From positions 5,086,001 through 5,150,000 of the forward strand of contig NZ_CP109137.1 in NCBI RefSeq assembly GCF_035918095.1: DNA of 64,000 nt, in the 5' to 3' direction. The DNA is from Streptomyces sp. NBC_01750 (GTDB lineage Bacteria; Actinomycetota; Actinomycetes; Streptomycetales; Streptomycetaceae). The position numbers and the translations under genes were made by a program. Below are positions 1 through 9,149 of the stretch, in pieces (within the stretch, counting starts at the first letter, position 1; each line of letters begins with the position of its first letter). A model generated the notes under the pieces. It was not told the origin of the DNA. It saw nothing but the letters and a program-made list of their open reading frames with translations, and made no database searches.

Positions 1-614
1 CGCAGCAGCTCGGTCTTGTGGCGGGCGTCGGCGGCGAGCTGGGGGCGGACGCGTCGCCAGGTGTCGGCGAAGAAGGACTGGTTGCAGTCTTCGAAGAGGC
101 GCCGCACCCAGGTGCGTACGGAGGCGGGGTCGTCCAGCAGCCGACGGGTGAAGTCGAGCTGCTTGGGGCCGCGGGTGGCGGCGAGTTCGAGTGCGCGCTC
201 GCGCCGGGCGGGGTCGGTGAGGGCGGACGGGCTGGGGGTCCCGTACGTACTGGCGCAGGTGAACTCCAGGGCCGCGGCGACGAAGCGCTCGTCGTCGAGC
301 CGGTCGAGCATGTCCAGCTCCTCGGCGAAGCAGGCGCCGGTCGGGCCGCAGGCTGTGCTGAGGGCCGCGGGCAGCCCGGCGAACGGCATGAAGACGTCCG
401 AGAAGGTGGACCGCCAGAGGAAGTCGGCCTCGTGCAGCCGGTCCGCAAGGTCCGGCTTGAGCCCGGCGGCGGTCGCCGTGGCCCAGCCGTGCAGCCCTGG
501 ATGGTGCCCGGGTTCGGCGAGCGCGTGCAGCGCCACACCCAGCTCGGCGAGGGGGGAAATCTCGAAGACGATGCGCTCGGGGGGCAGCCCCGCGATATCT
601 ATGGACACGCTCAC
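1..614 (-). CDS. DUF5937/ArsR-like transcriptional regulator, 5' part (runs off left edge)
   Basis: The visible 204 residues read MSVSIDIAGLPPERIVFEIS and continue with LAELGVALHALAEPGHH. This is the N-terminal domain typical of Streptomyces DUF5937 proteins, which carry an ArsR-type winged helix in the C-terminal half, here beyond the window edge. The start is the GTG at 614-612; an in-frame GTG two codons on is an alternative. The gene is transcribed leftward and diverges from the small ORF at 713. An inverted repeat lies about 40 bp upstream and could be its operator. The DNA-binding part cannot be seen, so the regulator assignment rests on family memory; the reading frame itself is clear. 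Confidence 0.7.
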   Translation of the reverse strand, partial: MSVSIDIAGLPPERIVFEISPLAELGVALHALAEPGHHPGLHGWATATAAGLKPDLADRLHEADFLWRSTFSDVFMPFAGLPAALSTACGPTGACFAEELDMLDRLDDERFVAAALEFTCASTYGTPSPSALTDPARRERALELAATRGPKQLDFTRRLLDDPASVRTWVRRLFEDCNQSFFADTWRRVRPQLAADARHKTELL

Positions 615-654
615 GCCTCCATGGTGCGGGTGCACGGGGCGCCTCTCGCGCCAT

Positions 655-671
655 TTGACGGGGCTCGTCAA
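655..671. promoter_or_regulatory. inverted repeat in divergent promoter region
   Basis: TTGACG and CGTCAA form a perfect 6-bp inverted repeat around a 5-bp spacer. It lies between the divergent regulator gene (start 614) and the small ORF (713). The left arm also resembles a -35 hexamer for the rightward gene. An autoregulatory operator is an inference from position. Confidence 0.35.
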
Positions 672-712
672 TCGACGCGACGGAATACGCGGGGCGGGCG
701 CAGCGTACATGC

Positions 713-928
713 ATGAACGCCATGCATCAGTACATGATCGACAATTACCGCGCGGCGCAGCGGGGCGAGCAGGCTCCGCCGCAGCCGGGCCTGAACGACT
801 GGCAGATGGTCCGGGAGTTCCGCGACTACCGCCGCTTCCACGCGGTGCTCGCCGGTCACCGCTCCCACGGCCGCATCCGGGCGGCGCTGACCCGCCTGCT
901 GCACCCGCGCGCGGCGAACTGCGGCTGA
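713..928 (+). CDS. small conserved hypothetical protein, 71 aa
   Basis: The product is a short, basic, soluble protein beginning MNAMHQYMIDNYRAAQRG and ending near LLHPRAANCG, rich in Arg and His. I do not recognise a domain. Codon usage (G or C at third positions) looks like a real Streptomyces gene, and similar small proteins are familiar from other Streptomyces. No Shine-Dalgarno sequence precedes the ATG at 713 or the ATG at 722, so a leaderless transcript or the later start is possible. It is separated from the convergent lyase gene by about 90 bp. Confidence 0.55.
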   Translation: MNAMHQYMIDNYRAAQRGEQAPPQPGLNDWQMVREFRDYRRFHAVLAGHRSHGRIRAALTRLLHPRAANCG

Positions 929-1020
929 GCCCCGGCCGAGCCCTGGCCGAGCCCCGGCAGAGGGGCCCGGCCCGGACCCGGCCGAGGGCGTCCGGCCGAG
1001 CCCCGGTCGGGAGCGGCCGA

Positions 1021-2163
1021 CTACCCGACCCTCCGCAGGAACTCCGCCACCGCCGCTCTCACGTCCTCACCCGTCCACTCCAGCCCCTCCGCCGCCACCG
1101 TCAGCTCCGTCACCGACACCCCAGGCGGGCAGCCCTCGGTGAACCACCTCCTGAAGAGCGTCACGCCCGTCTCCTCCGCCTGGCGCACCGCCGCCTCGTT
1201 CAGGGCGTCCGCCTCGTACCCGAGCCAGACCTGGAACTGGTGCGTGTGCGGCTCCTGAGGGTGGACCCGGAACCACGGGACGTCCGCCTCCGTGAAAGCC
1301 TCGCGCAGCGCCGCCGCGACCACCTTCGCGTGGGACACGTACGACGGGAGCCGAGGCAGCTCCCGCTCCAGGCCCAGCAGCGCGGACAGGGCCGCCGGGT
1401 ACTGCTGGAAGACCTGGCCGCCGTACCGGTGCCGCCAGGTCCTGGCCTCGGCCACCATGTCCTCCGGGCCCGCCAGCAACGCGCCGGAGAGCGCATCCAG
1501 GGACTTGTAGAAGGACACGTAGACGCTGTCCGCGAGGGACGCGATCTCATCCAGCGGGCGGCCGAAGTGCGGGGCGCACTCCCACAGGCGCGCGCCGTCG
1601 AAGTGCACCACTGCATCGCGTTCCCGCGCCGCCTCCACGACCTCGACCAGTCCGTCCCACGACGGCAGTACGAAACCCGCGTCCCGCAGCGGCAGTTCCA
1701 GCATCAGCGAGCCGAAGGGCTCGTCCAAGTCGCGTACCTCCGCCGCTGTCGGCAGCCGCGGCTCGTGCGTCGGGTGCACCGTCCGCAACCCGCTCACCGC
1801 ACCGAACGCGCCCCGCTCGTGCCTCTCCGGATGCGCCGTCGGATGCAGCGCGACCGTCGGATTCCCGGTACGCCCCGCCCAGCACCGCAGCGCCACCTGC
1901 TGCGCCATCGTCCCGGTCGGAAAGAACGCCCCGGCCGGGAACCCGAGCAGCCGCGCCGCCCGCTCCTCCAGCTCGGCGACGACCCCGTTGCCGTATACAT
2001 CCGTCCACTCGTCCAGGTCGTACACCTCGCCCGCGTCCGCCGCCAGCGCCGCGAGCCGGTCGCCGACCCGGTAGTCCGCGGAGGCCCGCCACAGCACCCG
2101 GTCCGACGCCCGCCAGGCGGCGAGCCTGCGGTGCCGCTCGTCCTTCTCGATCTCCTCAGTCAT
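1021..2163 (-). CDS. threonine aldolase/beta-eliminating lyase family PLP enzyme
   Basis: This 380-residue protein has the fold-type I PLP pattern of low-specificity threonine aldolases and related beta-eliminating lyases. An N-terminal segment includes YGNGVVAELEERAARLLGF, followed by the FPTGTMAQQ phosphate-binding loop. Next come an HFDGARLWE segment with the PLP-ring Asp, and SFYKSLDALSG, where the Lys is the expected Schiff-base residue. Such enzymes cleave beta-hydroxy amino acids to glycine plus an aldehyde, or eliminate at the beta carbon; the exact substrate cannot be read. The start is ATG 2163; a longer upstream frame exists but reads like shadow sequence. It is divergent from the DUF2520 gene at 2297. 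Confidence 0.85.
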   Translation of the reverse strand: MTEEIEKDERHRRLAAWRASDRVLWRASADYRVGDRLAALAADAGEVYDLDEWTDVYGNGVVAELEERAARLLGFPAGAFFPTGTMAQQVALRCWAGRTGNPTVALHPTAHPERHERGAFGAVSGLRTVHPTHEPRLPTAAEVRDLDEPFGSLMLELPLRDAGFVLPSWDGLVEVVEAARERDAVVHFDGARLWECAPHFGRPLDEIASLADSVYVSFYKSLDALSGALLAGPEDMVAEARTWRHRYGGQVFQQYPAALSALLGLERELPRLPSYVSHAKVVAAALREAFTEADVPWFRVHPQEPHTHQFQVWLGYEADALNEAAVRQAEETGVTLFRRWFTEGCPPGVSVTELTVAAEGLEWTGEDVRAAVAEFLRRVG

Positions 2164-2296
2164 GCACCGATCATCCACCGGCGGCCGATCGCCGCCCACA
2201 GCCTGTGGACAACTCGAAGGCCTCGGGAAACGCTGGCGTAGCATGACGTGAAATCGTCCGGTACCCCCCGCGGACTGGAACGGAAGGCCCCGCCGC

Positions 2297-3217
2297 GTGA
2301 ATGCCACAGCACCACAGGAACCGCTCGACCCGCGGGACCGCCCCGCCCGACTCACTGTCGGCGTCGTCGGAGCAGGCCGCGTCGGCCCGGCCCTCGCCGC
2401 ATCGCTCCAGCTCGCCGGCCACCGCCCGGTCGCCGTCTCCGGCGTTTCCGACGCCTCCGTACGACGCGCTGCCGCACTGCTCCCCGACGTACCGCTGGTG
2501 ACCCCCGCGGAGGTCCTCGCCCGCGCCGAGCTGGTGCTGCTGACCGTCCCGGACGACGCGCTGCCCGCGCTGGTCGACGGGCTCGTCGGGACCGGCGCCG
2601 TACGACCCGGACAGCTGCTTGTGCACACCTCCGGGCGGTACGGCGCGAAGGTGCTCGACCCCGCCACCAGGGCCGGCGCGCTGCCGCTGGCGCTGCACCC
2701 CGCGATGACGTTCACCGGGACCGGCGTCGACGTCCAGCGGCTGGCCGGCTGCTCCTTCGGAGTGACCGCCCCCGAGGAGCTGCGGCTGGCCGCCGAGGCG
2801 CTCGTCATCGAGATGGGCGGCGAGCCCGAGTGGATCGAGGAGGAGGCCCGCCCGCTCTACCACGCGGCCCTCGCCCTCGGCGCGAACCACCTCGTCACCC
2901 TGGTCGCCCAGTCGATGGAGCTGTTGCGTACGGCGGGGGTCACCGCCCCTGACCGGATGCTCGGCCCGCTGCTCGGCGCCGCCCTCGACAACGCCCTGCG
3001 CTCCGGCGACGCCGCGCTCACCGGACCGGTCGCGCGCGGCGACGCGGGCACCGTCGCGGCGCATGTCGCGGAGCTGCGCAAGCACGCGCCCGCGACGGTC
3101 GCCGGGTACCTGGCGATGGCCCGTACCACCGCCGACCGGGCGCTCGCTCATGGTCTGCTCAAACCGGAGCTCGCCGAGGACCTGCTGGGCGTTCTCGCCG
3201 AGGGGGACACCCGATGA
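2297..3217 (+). CDS. Rossmann-like and DUF2520 domain-containing protein
   Basis: This 306-residue protein opens with a Rossmann dinucleotide-binding motif ([17 protein letters not shown], near residues 21-37), followed by [13 protein letters not shown] and [10 protein letters not shown] segments. A C-terminal helical DUF2520 domain follows. The family resembles F420/NADP-dependent or ketopantoate-type reductases, but its reaction is not established. It starts with GTG 2297 behind a GGAACGGAAGG ribosome-binding site. Its stop overlaps the panC start by 4 bases (ATGA), making it the first gene of the panC-nadB-nadC-coaX operon. That linkage suggests a role in pantothenate or NAD metabolism, which is inference. 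Confidence 0.85.
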   Translation: MNATAPQEPLDPRDRPARLTVGVVGAGRVGPALAASLQLAGHRPVAVSGVSDASVRRAAALLPDVPLVTPAEVLARAELVLLTVPDDALPALVDGLVGTGAVRPGQLLVHTSGRYGAKVLDPATRAGALPLALHPAMTFTGTGVDVQRLAGCSFGVTAPEELRLAAEALVIEMGGEPEWIEEEARPLYHAALALGANHLVTLVAQSMELLRTAGVTAPDRMLGPLLGAALDNALRSGDAALTGPVARGDAGTVAAHVAELRKHAPATVAGYLAMARTTADRALAHGLLKPELAEDLLGVLAEGDTR

Positions 3218-4224
3218 GCCGCGATTTCGAACTCGTGCCGACTCTTCAGGACTTGGACGACGTCCTCGGCCACCGCGCCGTCCCCGGCCGCACCGCCGTC
3301 GTCATGACCATGGGCGCTCTCCACGAGGGCCACGCCACCCTGATCCGCGCCGCCCGCGAGCACGTCGGCAGCACGGGCTTCGTCGTCGTCACCGTCTTCG
3401 TCAACCCGCTCCAGTTCGGTGCGGGCGAGGACCTCGACCGTTACCCCCGTACTCTCGACGCCGACCTCAAGACGGCCGAACAGGCAGGCGCAGACGTCGT
3501 GTTCGCGCCCTCGGCCGACGAGGTCTACCCGGGGGGCCAACCACAGGTCCGCATCACCGCGGGCCCGATGGGCGAGCGGCTCGAAGGGGCCTGTCGTCCC
3601 GGTCACTTCGACGGCATGCTCACCGTCGTCGCCAAGCTCCTGCACCTCACCCGCCCCGATGCGGCCTTCTTCGGCCAGAAGGACGCGCAACAGCTCGCGC
3701 TGATCCGCCGGATGGTCCTCGATCTGAACTTCCCGGTCGAGATCGCCGGCGTACCGACCGTCCGTGAGGCCGACGGCCTCGCGCTCTCCAGCCGCAACCG
3801 CTACCTGTCGGCCGACGGGCGCCGTACCGCCCTCGCCCTGTCCAGGTCCCTCTTCGCGGCGCACGACCGCCTCGCCGCCGAACACGCCCTGCACGCGCGC
3901 GCCGAGGCCACCCACGGCACCGTCGCACGTGCCGCCGCGCTCTCCGCGATAGGTGAGGCCCGAGCGGCGGCCGACGCGCACGCGGTGGCCCAGGCAGGAC
4001 CGGGCGGCGTCCCCGCCGTCCGCGCCGCGGCCCGCGCCGTCCTCGACGAGGCCGCGCGCGCCCAACCGCCTCTCGTCCTCGACTATCTGGCCCTCGTCGA
4101 CCCGGCGACCTTCACCGAGGTCCCGGACGACCACACCGGCGAGGCGATCCTCGCGGTCGCCGCGCGGGTCGGTGCGACGCGCCTGATCGACAACATCCCC
4201 CTGACCTTCGGAGCCCCAGCATGA
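3214..4224 (+). CDS. panC: pantoate--beta-alanine ligase
   Basis: The enzyme joins pantoate and beta-alanine with ATP to make pantothenate, the CoA precursor, in the cytoplasm. Diagnostic features are [13 protein letters not shown] (HIGH-type nucleotide-binding motif, residues 33-45), [17 protein letters not shown]-like [12 protein letters not shown], and ALSSRNRYL (KMSKS-like region). At 336 residues it is longer than the usual 280-300. The extra length is an Ala-rich stretch around residues 215-275, as seen in other Streptomyces. It overlaps the genes on both sides by 4 bases, so translation is probably coupled. It sits in one operon with nadB, nadC and coaX. Confidence 0.95.
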   Translation: MSRDFELVPTLQDLDDVLGHRAVPGRTAVVMTMGALHEGHATLIRAAREHVGSTGFVVVTVFVNPLQFGAGEDLDRYPRTLDADLKTAEQAGADVVFAPSADEVYPGGQPQVRITAGPMGERLEGACRPGHFDGMLTVVAKLLHLTRPDAAFFGQKDAQQLALIRRMVLDLNFPVEIAGVPTVREADGLALSSRNRYLSADGRRTALALSRSLFAAHDRLAAEHALHARAEATHGTVARAAALSAIGEARAAADAHAVAQAGPGGVPAVRAAARAVLDEAARAQPPLVLDYLALVDPATFTEVPDDHTGEAILAVAARVGATRLIDNIPLTFGAPA

Positions 4225-5918
4225 CCGGAATACGGCTGAGCGCCCCCGCCCCCGGCTGGGCCATCGAGGCCGACGTCGTCGTGGTCGGCTCCGGAGTCGC
4301 GGGTCTGACCGCCGCGCTGCGCTGCACGGCCGCCGGGCTGAGCACGGTCGTGGTCACCAAGGCCCGCCTGGACGACGGCTCCACGCGCTGGGCGCAGGGC
4401 GGCATCGCCGCCGCGCTGGGCGACGGCGACACCCCGGAGCAGCATCTGGACGACACCCTGGTCGCGGGCGCGGGCCTGTGCGACGAGGACGCGGTCCGCA
4501 CCCTGGTCACCGAGGGTCCCGACGCCGTACGCCGGCTGATCGCCACCGGCGCGCACTTCGACACCTCCGAGGCCGGTGAGATCGAGCTCACCCGCGAGGG
4601 CGGCCACCACCGGCGCCGTATCGCGCACGCGGGAGGCGACGCGACGGGCGCCGAGATCTCCCGCGCGCTCGTCGAGGCGGTACACGCCAGCGAGCTGCGC
4701 ACCATCGAAAACGCCCTGGTCCTGGACCTGTTGACGGATGCCGACGGCCGTACGGCCGGAATCACCCTCCATGTCATGGGCGAGGGCCAGCACGACGGCG
4801 TCGGTGCCGTCCATGCCCCGACCGTGGTCCTGGCCACCGGGGGCATGGGCCAGGTCTTCTCCGCCACCACCAACCCCGCGGTCTCCACAGGTGACGGTGT
4901 CGCGCTCGCGCTCCGTGCCGGTGCGGAGATCTCCGACCTCGAATTCGTGCAGTTCCACCCGACGGTGCTCTTCCTCGGCGCGGACTCCGAGGGCCAGCAG
5001 CCGTTGGTCTCCGAGGCGGTACGAGGCGAGGGCGCCCATCTCGTCGACGCGTCCGGCACCCGCTTCATGCTCGGGCAGCACGAGCTGGCCGAGCTCGCCC
5101 CTCGCGACATCGTCGCCAAGGGCATCATGCGCCGGATGCAGGAACAGGGCGTCGCGCACATGTACCTCGACGCCCGCCACTTCGGCGCCGAGATGTGGGA
5201 GCAGCGCTTTCCCACCATCCTCGCGGCCTGCCGGGCCCACGGCATCGACCCGGTCACCGAGCCCATCCCGGTCGCCCCGGCCGCCCACTACGCCTCCGGC
5301 GGCGTACGCACCGACCTGCACGGCCGCACCACCGTCCCGGGCCTGTACGCCTGCGGCGAGGTCGCCTGCACCGGAGTACACGGCGCGAACCGCCTCGCCT
5401 CCAACTCCCTTCTGGAGGGCCTGGTCTTCGCCGAGCGCATCGCCACCGACATAGCCTCCCGCGCCCCGCTCCGGGCCGGCCCGCCCGCCGCGCCCGCGAC
5501 CCCCTCCGTCCTGCCGCTCATAGCACCCGAGGCGCGCGCCGAGATCCAGCGGATCATGTCCCACGGCGCGGGTGTGCTCCGCTCGGCGCAGAGCCTGACC
5601 GAGGCGGCGGCCGCGCTCGGCGCCGTACACCGCAACGCCGTGCAGAACCAGGAAGGTTCGGGCAAGACGGCCGAACCCGGAGTCGAGACCTGGGAGACCT
5701 CCAACCTCCTGTGCGTGGCCCGTGTCCTGACCGCCGCCGCGCTGGAGCGCGAGGAGACGCGCGGCTGCCACTGGCGCGAGGACCGCCCCGACCGCGACGA
5801 CGCCGAGTGGCGCCGCCATCTCGTCGTACGCCTCGCGCCGGACCGCAGCCTGGTCGTTCGCCGCACCGAGAACACCGCATTCGCCCCCACTGTCCCCGAC
5901 GCCCCCAGGGAGCCGTAA
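4221..5918 (+). CDS. nadB: L-aspartate oxidase
   Basis: This flavoenzyme oxidises L-aspartate to iminoaspartate, the first step of de novo NAD synthesis. The 565-residue protein has the FAD-binding GSGVAGL motif at residues 23-29. It also has the succinate dehydrogenase/fumarate reductase family signatures [31 protein letters not shown] and [20 protein letters not shown]. The ATG overlaps panC by 4 bases. The quinolinate synthase gene nadA, its pathway partner, is not in this window. nadC follows 2 bases after the stop. Confidence 0.95.
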   Translation: MTGIRLSAPAPGWAIEADVVVVGSGVAGLTAALRCTAAGLSTVVVTKARLDDGSTRWAQGGIAAALGDGDTPEQHLDDTLVAGAGLCDEDAVRTLVTEGPDAVRRLIATGAHFDTSEAGEIELTREGGHHRRRIAHAGGDATGAEISRALVEAVHASELRTIENALVLDLLTDADGRTAGITLHVMGEGQHDGVGAVHAPTVVLATGGMGQVFSATTNPAVSTGDGVALALRAGAEISDLEFVQFHPTVLFLGADSEGQQPLVSEAVRGEGAHLVDASGTRFMLGQHELAELAPRDIVAKGIMRRMQEQGVAHMYLDARHFGAEMWEQRFPTILAACRAHGIDPVTEPIPVAPAAHYASGGVRTDLHGRTTVPGLYACGEVACTGVHGANRLASNSLLEGLVFAERIATDIASRAPLRAGPPAAPATPSVLPLIAPEARAEIQRIMSHGAGVLRSAQSLTEAAAALGAVHRNAVQNQEGSGKTAEPGVETWETSNLLCVARVLTAAALEREETRGCHWREDRPDRDDAEWRRHLVVRLAPDRSLVVRRTENTAFAPTVPDAPREP

Positions 5919-5920
5919 CC

Positions 5921-6949
5921 GTGAGCACGCCCGAAGAACGTCCGCGTCCCGTGGACGTACCGCTGATCCAGATCGGCGCACCCGCAGCGGCCCCGGCGGG
6001 CGGCTGCTCGGACGCCTGCGGCTGCGCCGCCGGCGAGGAGGGTTACGACGACCTGGAGTGCGGCCTCGACCCCGGCCTCGCGCAGCTTCTGCTCGACGCG
6101 GGCCTCGACCCCGTACAGGTCGAGGACATCGCCCACCTCGCCATCAGCGAGGATCTCGACGGCGGCGTGGATGTGACGACCGTGGCGACCGTCCCCGCGG
6201 ACGCCGTCGCCACCGGCGACTTCACCGCCCGCGAGGCCGGTACGGTCGCCGGCCTGCAGATCGCCGAGGCGATCCTGTCCATCGTCTGCACCGACGAGTT
6301 CGAGGTGGAGCGACACGTCGAGGACGGTGACCGCGTCGAAGCAGGCCAGAAGCTGCTGTCCGTCACCACCAACACCGGTGACCTGCTCACCGGCGAGCGC
6401 AGCGCGCTCAACGTGCTGTGCCGCCTCTCCGGCATCGCGACCGCGACCCGTGCCTGGGCCGACGTGCTCGAAGGCACCAAGGCCAGGGTCCGCGACACCC
6501 GCAAGACCACCCCGGGCCTGCGCGCGCTGGAGAAGTACGCGGTGCGCTGCGGCGGCGGCGTCAATCACCGCATGTCGCTGTCCGACGCCGCGCTCGTCAA
6601 GGACAACCACGTGGTGGCGGCGGGTGGCGTCGCGCAGGCGTTCAAGGCCGTACGGGAGCAGTTCCCGGACCTCGCGATCGAGGTCGAGGTGGACACCATG
6701 CACCAGGTCCGCGAAGTCCTCGACGCGGGCGCGGACCTGATCCTGCTGGACAACTTCACCCCGGCCGAGACCGAGGAGGCCGTCGCGCTCGTCGCGAGCC
6801 GTGCCGCGCTCGAGTCCTCCGGCCGCCTCACCCTCGAGACCGCCCGTTCGTACGCCGAGACGGGCGTCGACTACCTCGCGGTGGGCGCGCTGACGCACTC
6901 CTCCTCGATCCTCGACATCGGCCTCGACCTGCGCGAGGCAGGCATCTGA
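5921..6949 (+). CDS. nadC: nicotinate-nucleotide diphosphorylase (carboxylating)
   Basis: The enzyme converts quinolinate and PRPP to nicotinate mononucleotide in NAD synthesis. Family motifs include LTGERSALNVLCRLSGIAT, the quinolinate-binding DTRKTTPGLRALEKYAV (residues 192-208), GGGVNHRMSLSDAALVKDNH and LLDNFTP. The start is GTG 5921, two bases after nadB; the longer upstream frame has no relation to the family. About 50 residues precede the usual family start, with cysteines at 29, 33, 35 and 47 (GGCSDACGCAAG). This possible metal-binding tail is not needed for catalysis in known enzymes. The stop overlaps the coaX start by one base (TGATG). Confidence 0.94.
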   Translation: MSTPEERPRPVDVPLIQIGAPAAAPAGGCSDACGCAAGEEGYDDLECGLDPGLAQLLLDAGLDPVQVEDIAHLAISEDLDGGVDVTTVATVPADAVATGDFTAREAGTVAGLQIAEAILSIVCTDEFEVERHVEDGDRVEAGQKLLSVTTNTGDLLTGERSALNVLCRLSGIATATRAWADVLEGTKARVRDTRKTTPGLRALEKYAVRCGGGVNHRMSLSDAALVKDNHVVAAGGVAQAFKAVREQFPDLAIEVEVDTMHQVREVLDAGADLILLDNFTPAETEEAVALVASRAALESSGRLTLETARSYAETGVDYLAVGALTHSSSILDIGLDLREAGI

Positions 6950-7746
6950 TGCTGCTCACGATCGACGTCGGCAACACCCATACCGTCCTCGGCCTGTTCG
7001 ACGGTGAGGAGATCGTCGAGCACTGGCGCATCTCCACCGACGCCCGGCGCACCGCCGACGAACTCGCCGTCCTGCTGCAGGGCCTGATGGGCATGCACCC
7101 GCTGCTCGGAGACGAACTGGGCGACGGCATCGAGGGCATCGCGATCTGCTCCACCGTTCCTTCCGTGCTGCACGAGCTGCGCGAGGTGACCCGCCGCTAC
7201 TACGGCGACGTCCCGGCCGTCCTCGTCGAGCCCGGAATCAAGACCGGTGTGCCGATCCTGATGGACAACCCCAAGGAGGTGGGCGCGGACCGCATCATCA
7301 ACGCGGTCGCCGCCGTCGACCTCTACGGCGGCCCGGCGATCGTCGTCGACTTCGGTACGGCGACGACCTTCGACGCCGTCAGCGCGCGCGGCGAGTACGC
7401 GGGCGGTGTGATCGCGCCCGGCATCGAGATCTCCGTCGAGGCGCTCGGCGTCAAGGGCGCCCAGCTCCGCAAGATCGAACTGGCCCGCCCGCGCAGCGTG
7501 ATCGGCAAGAACACCGTCGAGGCCATGCAGGCCGGCATCGTGTACGGCTTCGCGGGCCAGGTCGACGGTGTCGTAGGACGGATGAAGGTCGAGCTCGCCG
7601 ACGACCCGGACGACGTGACCGTGATCGCGACCGGCGGTCTCGCTCCGATGGTGCTCGGCGAGTCCTCCGCGATCGACGAGCACGAGCCCTGGCTGACGCT
7701 GATCGGTCTGCGTCTGGTCTACGAGCGGAACGTCTCGCGTATGTGA
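6949..7746 (+). CDS. coaX: type III pantothenate kinase
   Basis: The enzyme phosphorylates pantothenate, the first committed CoA step, in the ASKHA-fold kinase family. The N-terminal phosphate-binding loop DVGNTHTVLG (residues 6-15), DNPKEVGADRIINAVAA and VDFGTATTFDAV are all present, and the 265-residue length is typical. It is the last gene of the panC operon. The operon therefore holds both pantothenate synthesis and its phosphorylation, next to two NAD-synthesis genes. Confidence 0.95.
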   Translation: MLLTIDVGNTHTVLGLFDGEEIVEHWRISTDARRTADELAVLLQGLMGMHPLLGDELGDGIEGIAICSTVPSVLHELREVTRRYYGDVPAVLVEPGIKTGVPILMDNPKEVGADRIINAVAAVDLYGGPAIVVDFGTATTFDAVSARGEYAGGVIAPGIEISVEALGVKGAQLRKIELARPRSVIGKNTVEAMQAGIVYGFAGQVDGVVGRMKVELADDPDDVTVIATGGLAPMVLGESSAIDEHEPWLTLIGLRLVYERNVSRM

Positions 7747-7823
7747 GCCCGGCGCGGTACTCCGCCGCGCCGGAACTCATCGCATTAACCAGATTTTGTC
7801 CCTTTGGCACGTATCGTCGGCCC

Positions 7824-8453
7824 ATGCCCACGCCATACGGACCCCGCGGCGGAATGGCGTTCGGCGCAGACGAGCTGCGTGTGCTCCGACGTGCCCTCGC
7901 CGTCGCCCTCCACCCTGCCCTTCTCGCCGACGAGGACATCCAGGACTGTCTGCGTCTGGCCGATTCCGTGGACGAGGCGGTCCGCGAGGCGGGCCGGCTG
8001 CGCGCGTTCCTCCACGCCGACCTCGCCCGCTACCGCGCAGCGCTTCCCGGCTCCGCCGCGGGCTATCTGGAGCTCCTCCAGGACGCCCTGGCAGGCGGCT
8101 ACGACCCCCGCCCGGAGGATCTGGCCGCGCTGCGCACCCTGCGCGGCACGCCGGCCGGCGCCGCCGTGCTGCACCGCTGCCAGACGCTCGCCGAAGCGTC
8201 GGTACGGGCCCGGCTGGCCGGCCGGCCGGTCGAGGCCGCGCCCTCGCCCGCCGCCCCGGCCCCGCGCACCCGTCTGCTGGCGCTCCCCGGCGGCCGCGCC
8301 GCCGCCGACGAACCGAAGCCGCAGCAGAAACCGCAGCAGAAACCGCAGCCCAAGGCGCCGGTGCCCGCCGACCGTCCGGTCCCGAAGCCCTCCGAGGCCT
8401 TCCCGCCGCGTCGCAAGCCCGTGCCCCCACCGGAACAGCTGGCCGCCGGATAG
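7824..8453 (+). CDS. conserved hypothetical protein with Pro/Gln-rich tail, 209 aa
   Basis: I do not recognise a characterised family. Residues 1-135 form an alpha-helical, Ala/Leu-rich domain (GADELRVLRRALAVALHPALL, then DEAVREAGRLRAFLHADLARYRAAL). The C-terminal 70 residues are low-complexity and Pro/Gln/Lys-rich, with PQQKPQQKPQPK and PPRRKPVPPPEQ, and are probably disordered. No signal peptide or membrane segment is visible. ATG 7824 is preferred because the upstream in-frame codons run into coaX and read poorly. Homologues with this layout are common next to coaX in Streptomyces. Confidence 0.7.
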   Translation: MPTPYGPRGGMAFGADELRVLRRALAVALHPALLADEDIQDCLRLADSVDEAVREAGRLRAFLHADLARYRAALPGSAAGYLELLQDALAGGYDPRPEDLAALRTLRGTPAGAAVLHRCQTLAEASVRARLAGRPVEAAPSPAAPAPRTRLLALPGGRAAADEPKPQQKPQQKPQPKAPVPADRPVPKPSEAFPPRRKPVPPPEQLAAG

Positions 8454-8468
8454 CTACTCTTGGGTGCC

Positions 8469-8642
8469 ATGGACTACGTATCCGCGCTCCTGCCCCCCGT
8501 GGTGATGGCCGCCTTCTTCATCGGCCTGGTCGTGACGATCGTCAAGAGCCAGGGTGGTCCGAACAAGGCCAAGGAGGACGCGATCGTGGACGCCGCGCTC
8601 GCTCGCGCGGAGTCGACGCAGCAGGCCGTCCGCGGCGACTGA
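8469..8642 (+). CDS. small single-pass membrane protein, 57 aa
   Basis: MDYVSALLPPVVMAAFFIGLVVTIVKSQ gives one clear transmembrane helix. A charged tail follows (NKAKEDAIVDAALARAESTQQ). The ATG at 8469 lies 16 bases after the preceding stop; a TTG at 8460 is the alternative start. A strong terminator directly follows the gene. The function is unknown, and membrane tethering of the neighbour's product would be speculation. Confidence 0.6.
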   Translation: MDYVSALLPPVVMAAFFIGLVVTIVKSQGGPNKAKEDAIVDAALARAESTQQAVRGD

Positions 8643-8660
8643 CGCGCACATCGGCATCGA

Positions 8661-8697
8661 GGACGTACGGGCGATTTACACCCGTACGTCCTTTTTG
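8661..8697 (+). terminator. rho-independent terminator
   Basis: GGACGTACGGG and CCCGTACGTCC form a perfect 11-bp stem around a 9-base loop, followed at once by TTTTTG. This classical intrinsic terminator closes the panC-coaX-downstream transcription unit, 19 bases after the small membrane protein gene. Confidence 0.9.
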
Positions 8698-8744
8698 TTA
8701 CGTCAATAACCAGCCATTCCGACATCTCCGACTATGGTGGCGCT

Positions 8745-9140
8745 GTGCCCCGCCAATTGGGAGAGCTGGAAGACGCCGTCATGACACGCGTCTGGCAATG
8801 GAACCGGCCGGTCACGGTCCGGGAAGTCCTCGAAGACCTTCAGCAGGAACGGTCCATCGCCTACACCACCGTCATGACGGTAATGGACAATCTCCATCAG
8901 AAGGGCTGGGTTCGCAGGGAAGTCGAAGGCCGCGCCTATCGATATACGGCGGTCTCCACCCGTGCCGCCTACTCGGCCGCACTCATGAACGAAGCTTGGT
9001 CCAAGAGTGACAACCCCGCGGCCGCACTTGTCGCCTTCTTCGGCATGATGTCGCCCGAGCAGCGTGAAGCTCTCCTTGCCGCCGTCCGCATCGTTCAGGG
9101 CGACGAGGCCGCCGACGGTGGGACCGCGCAGGGGCGATAG
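8745..9140 (+). CDS. BlaI/MecI/CopY family transcriptional regulator
   Basis: The 131-residue protein has the family's N-terminal winged helix: LGELEDAVMTRVWQW, then VREVLEDLQQERSIAYTTVMTVMDNLHQKGWVRRE, ending in the YRYTAV wing. A short C-terminal dimerisation helix includes SPEQREALLAAVR. Relatives repress beta-lactamase or other stress genes and are released by proteolysis through a BlaR1-type M56 peptidase. No M56 gene is adjacent here, so signal and targets are unknown. The GTG 8745 follows a strong terminator, so it has its own promoter. The GNAT gene starts 9 bases downstream. Confidence 0.85.
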   Translation: MPRQLGELEDAVMTRVWQWNRPVTVREVLEDLQQERSIAYTTVMTVMDNLHQKGWVRREVEGRAYRYTAVSTRAAYSAALMNEAWSKSDNPAAALVAFFGMMSPEQREALLAAVRIVQGDEAADGGTAQGR

Positions 9141-9149
9141 CGTCGGGCC

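Noticed and set aside
3148..5981. Long antisense open frames over panC and nadB
   Set aside because: They mirror codon-position bias of real genes; no start signals or recognisable motifs.
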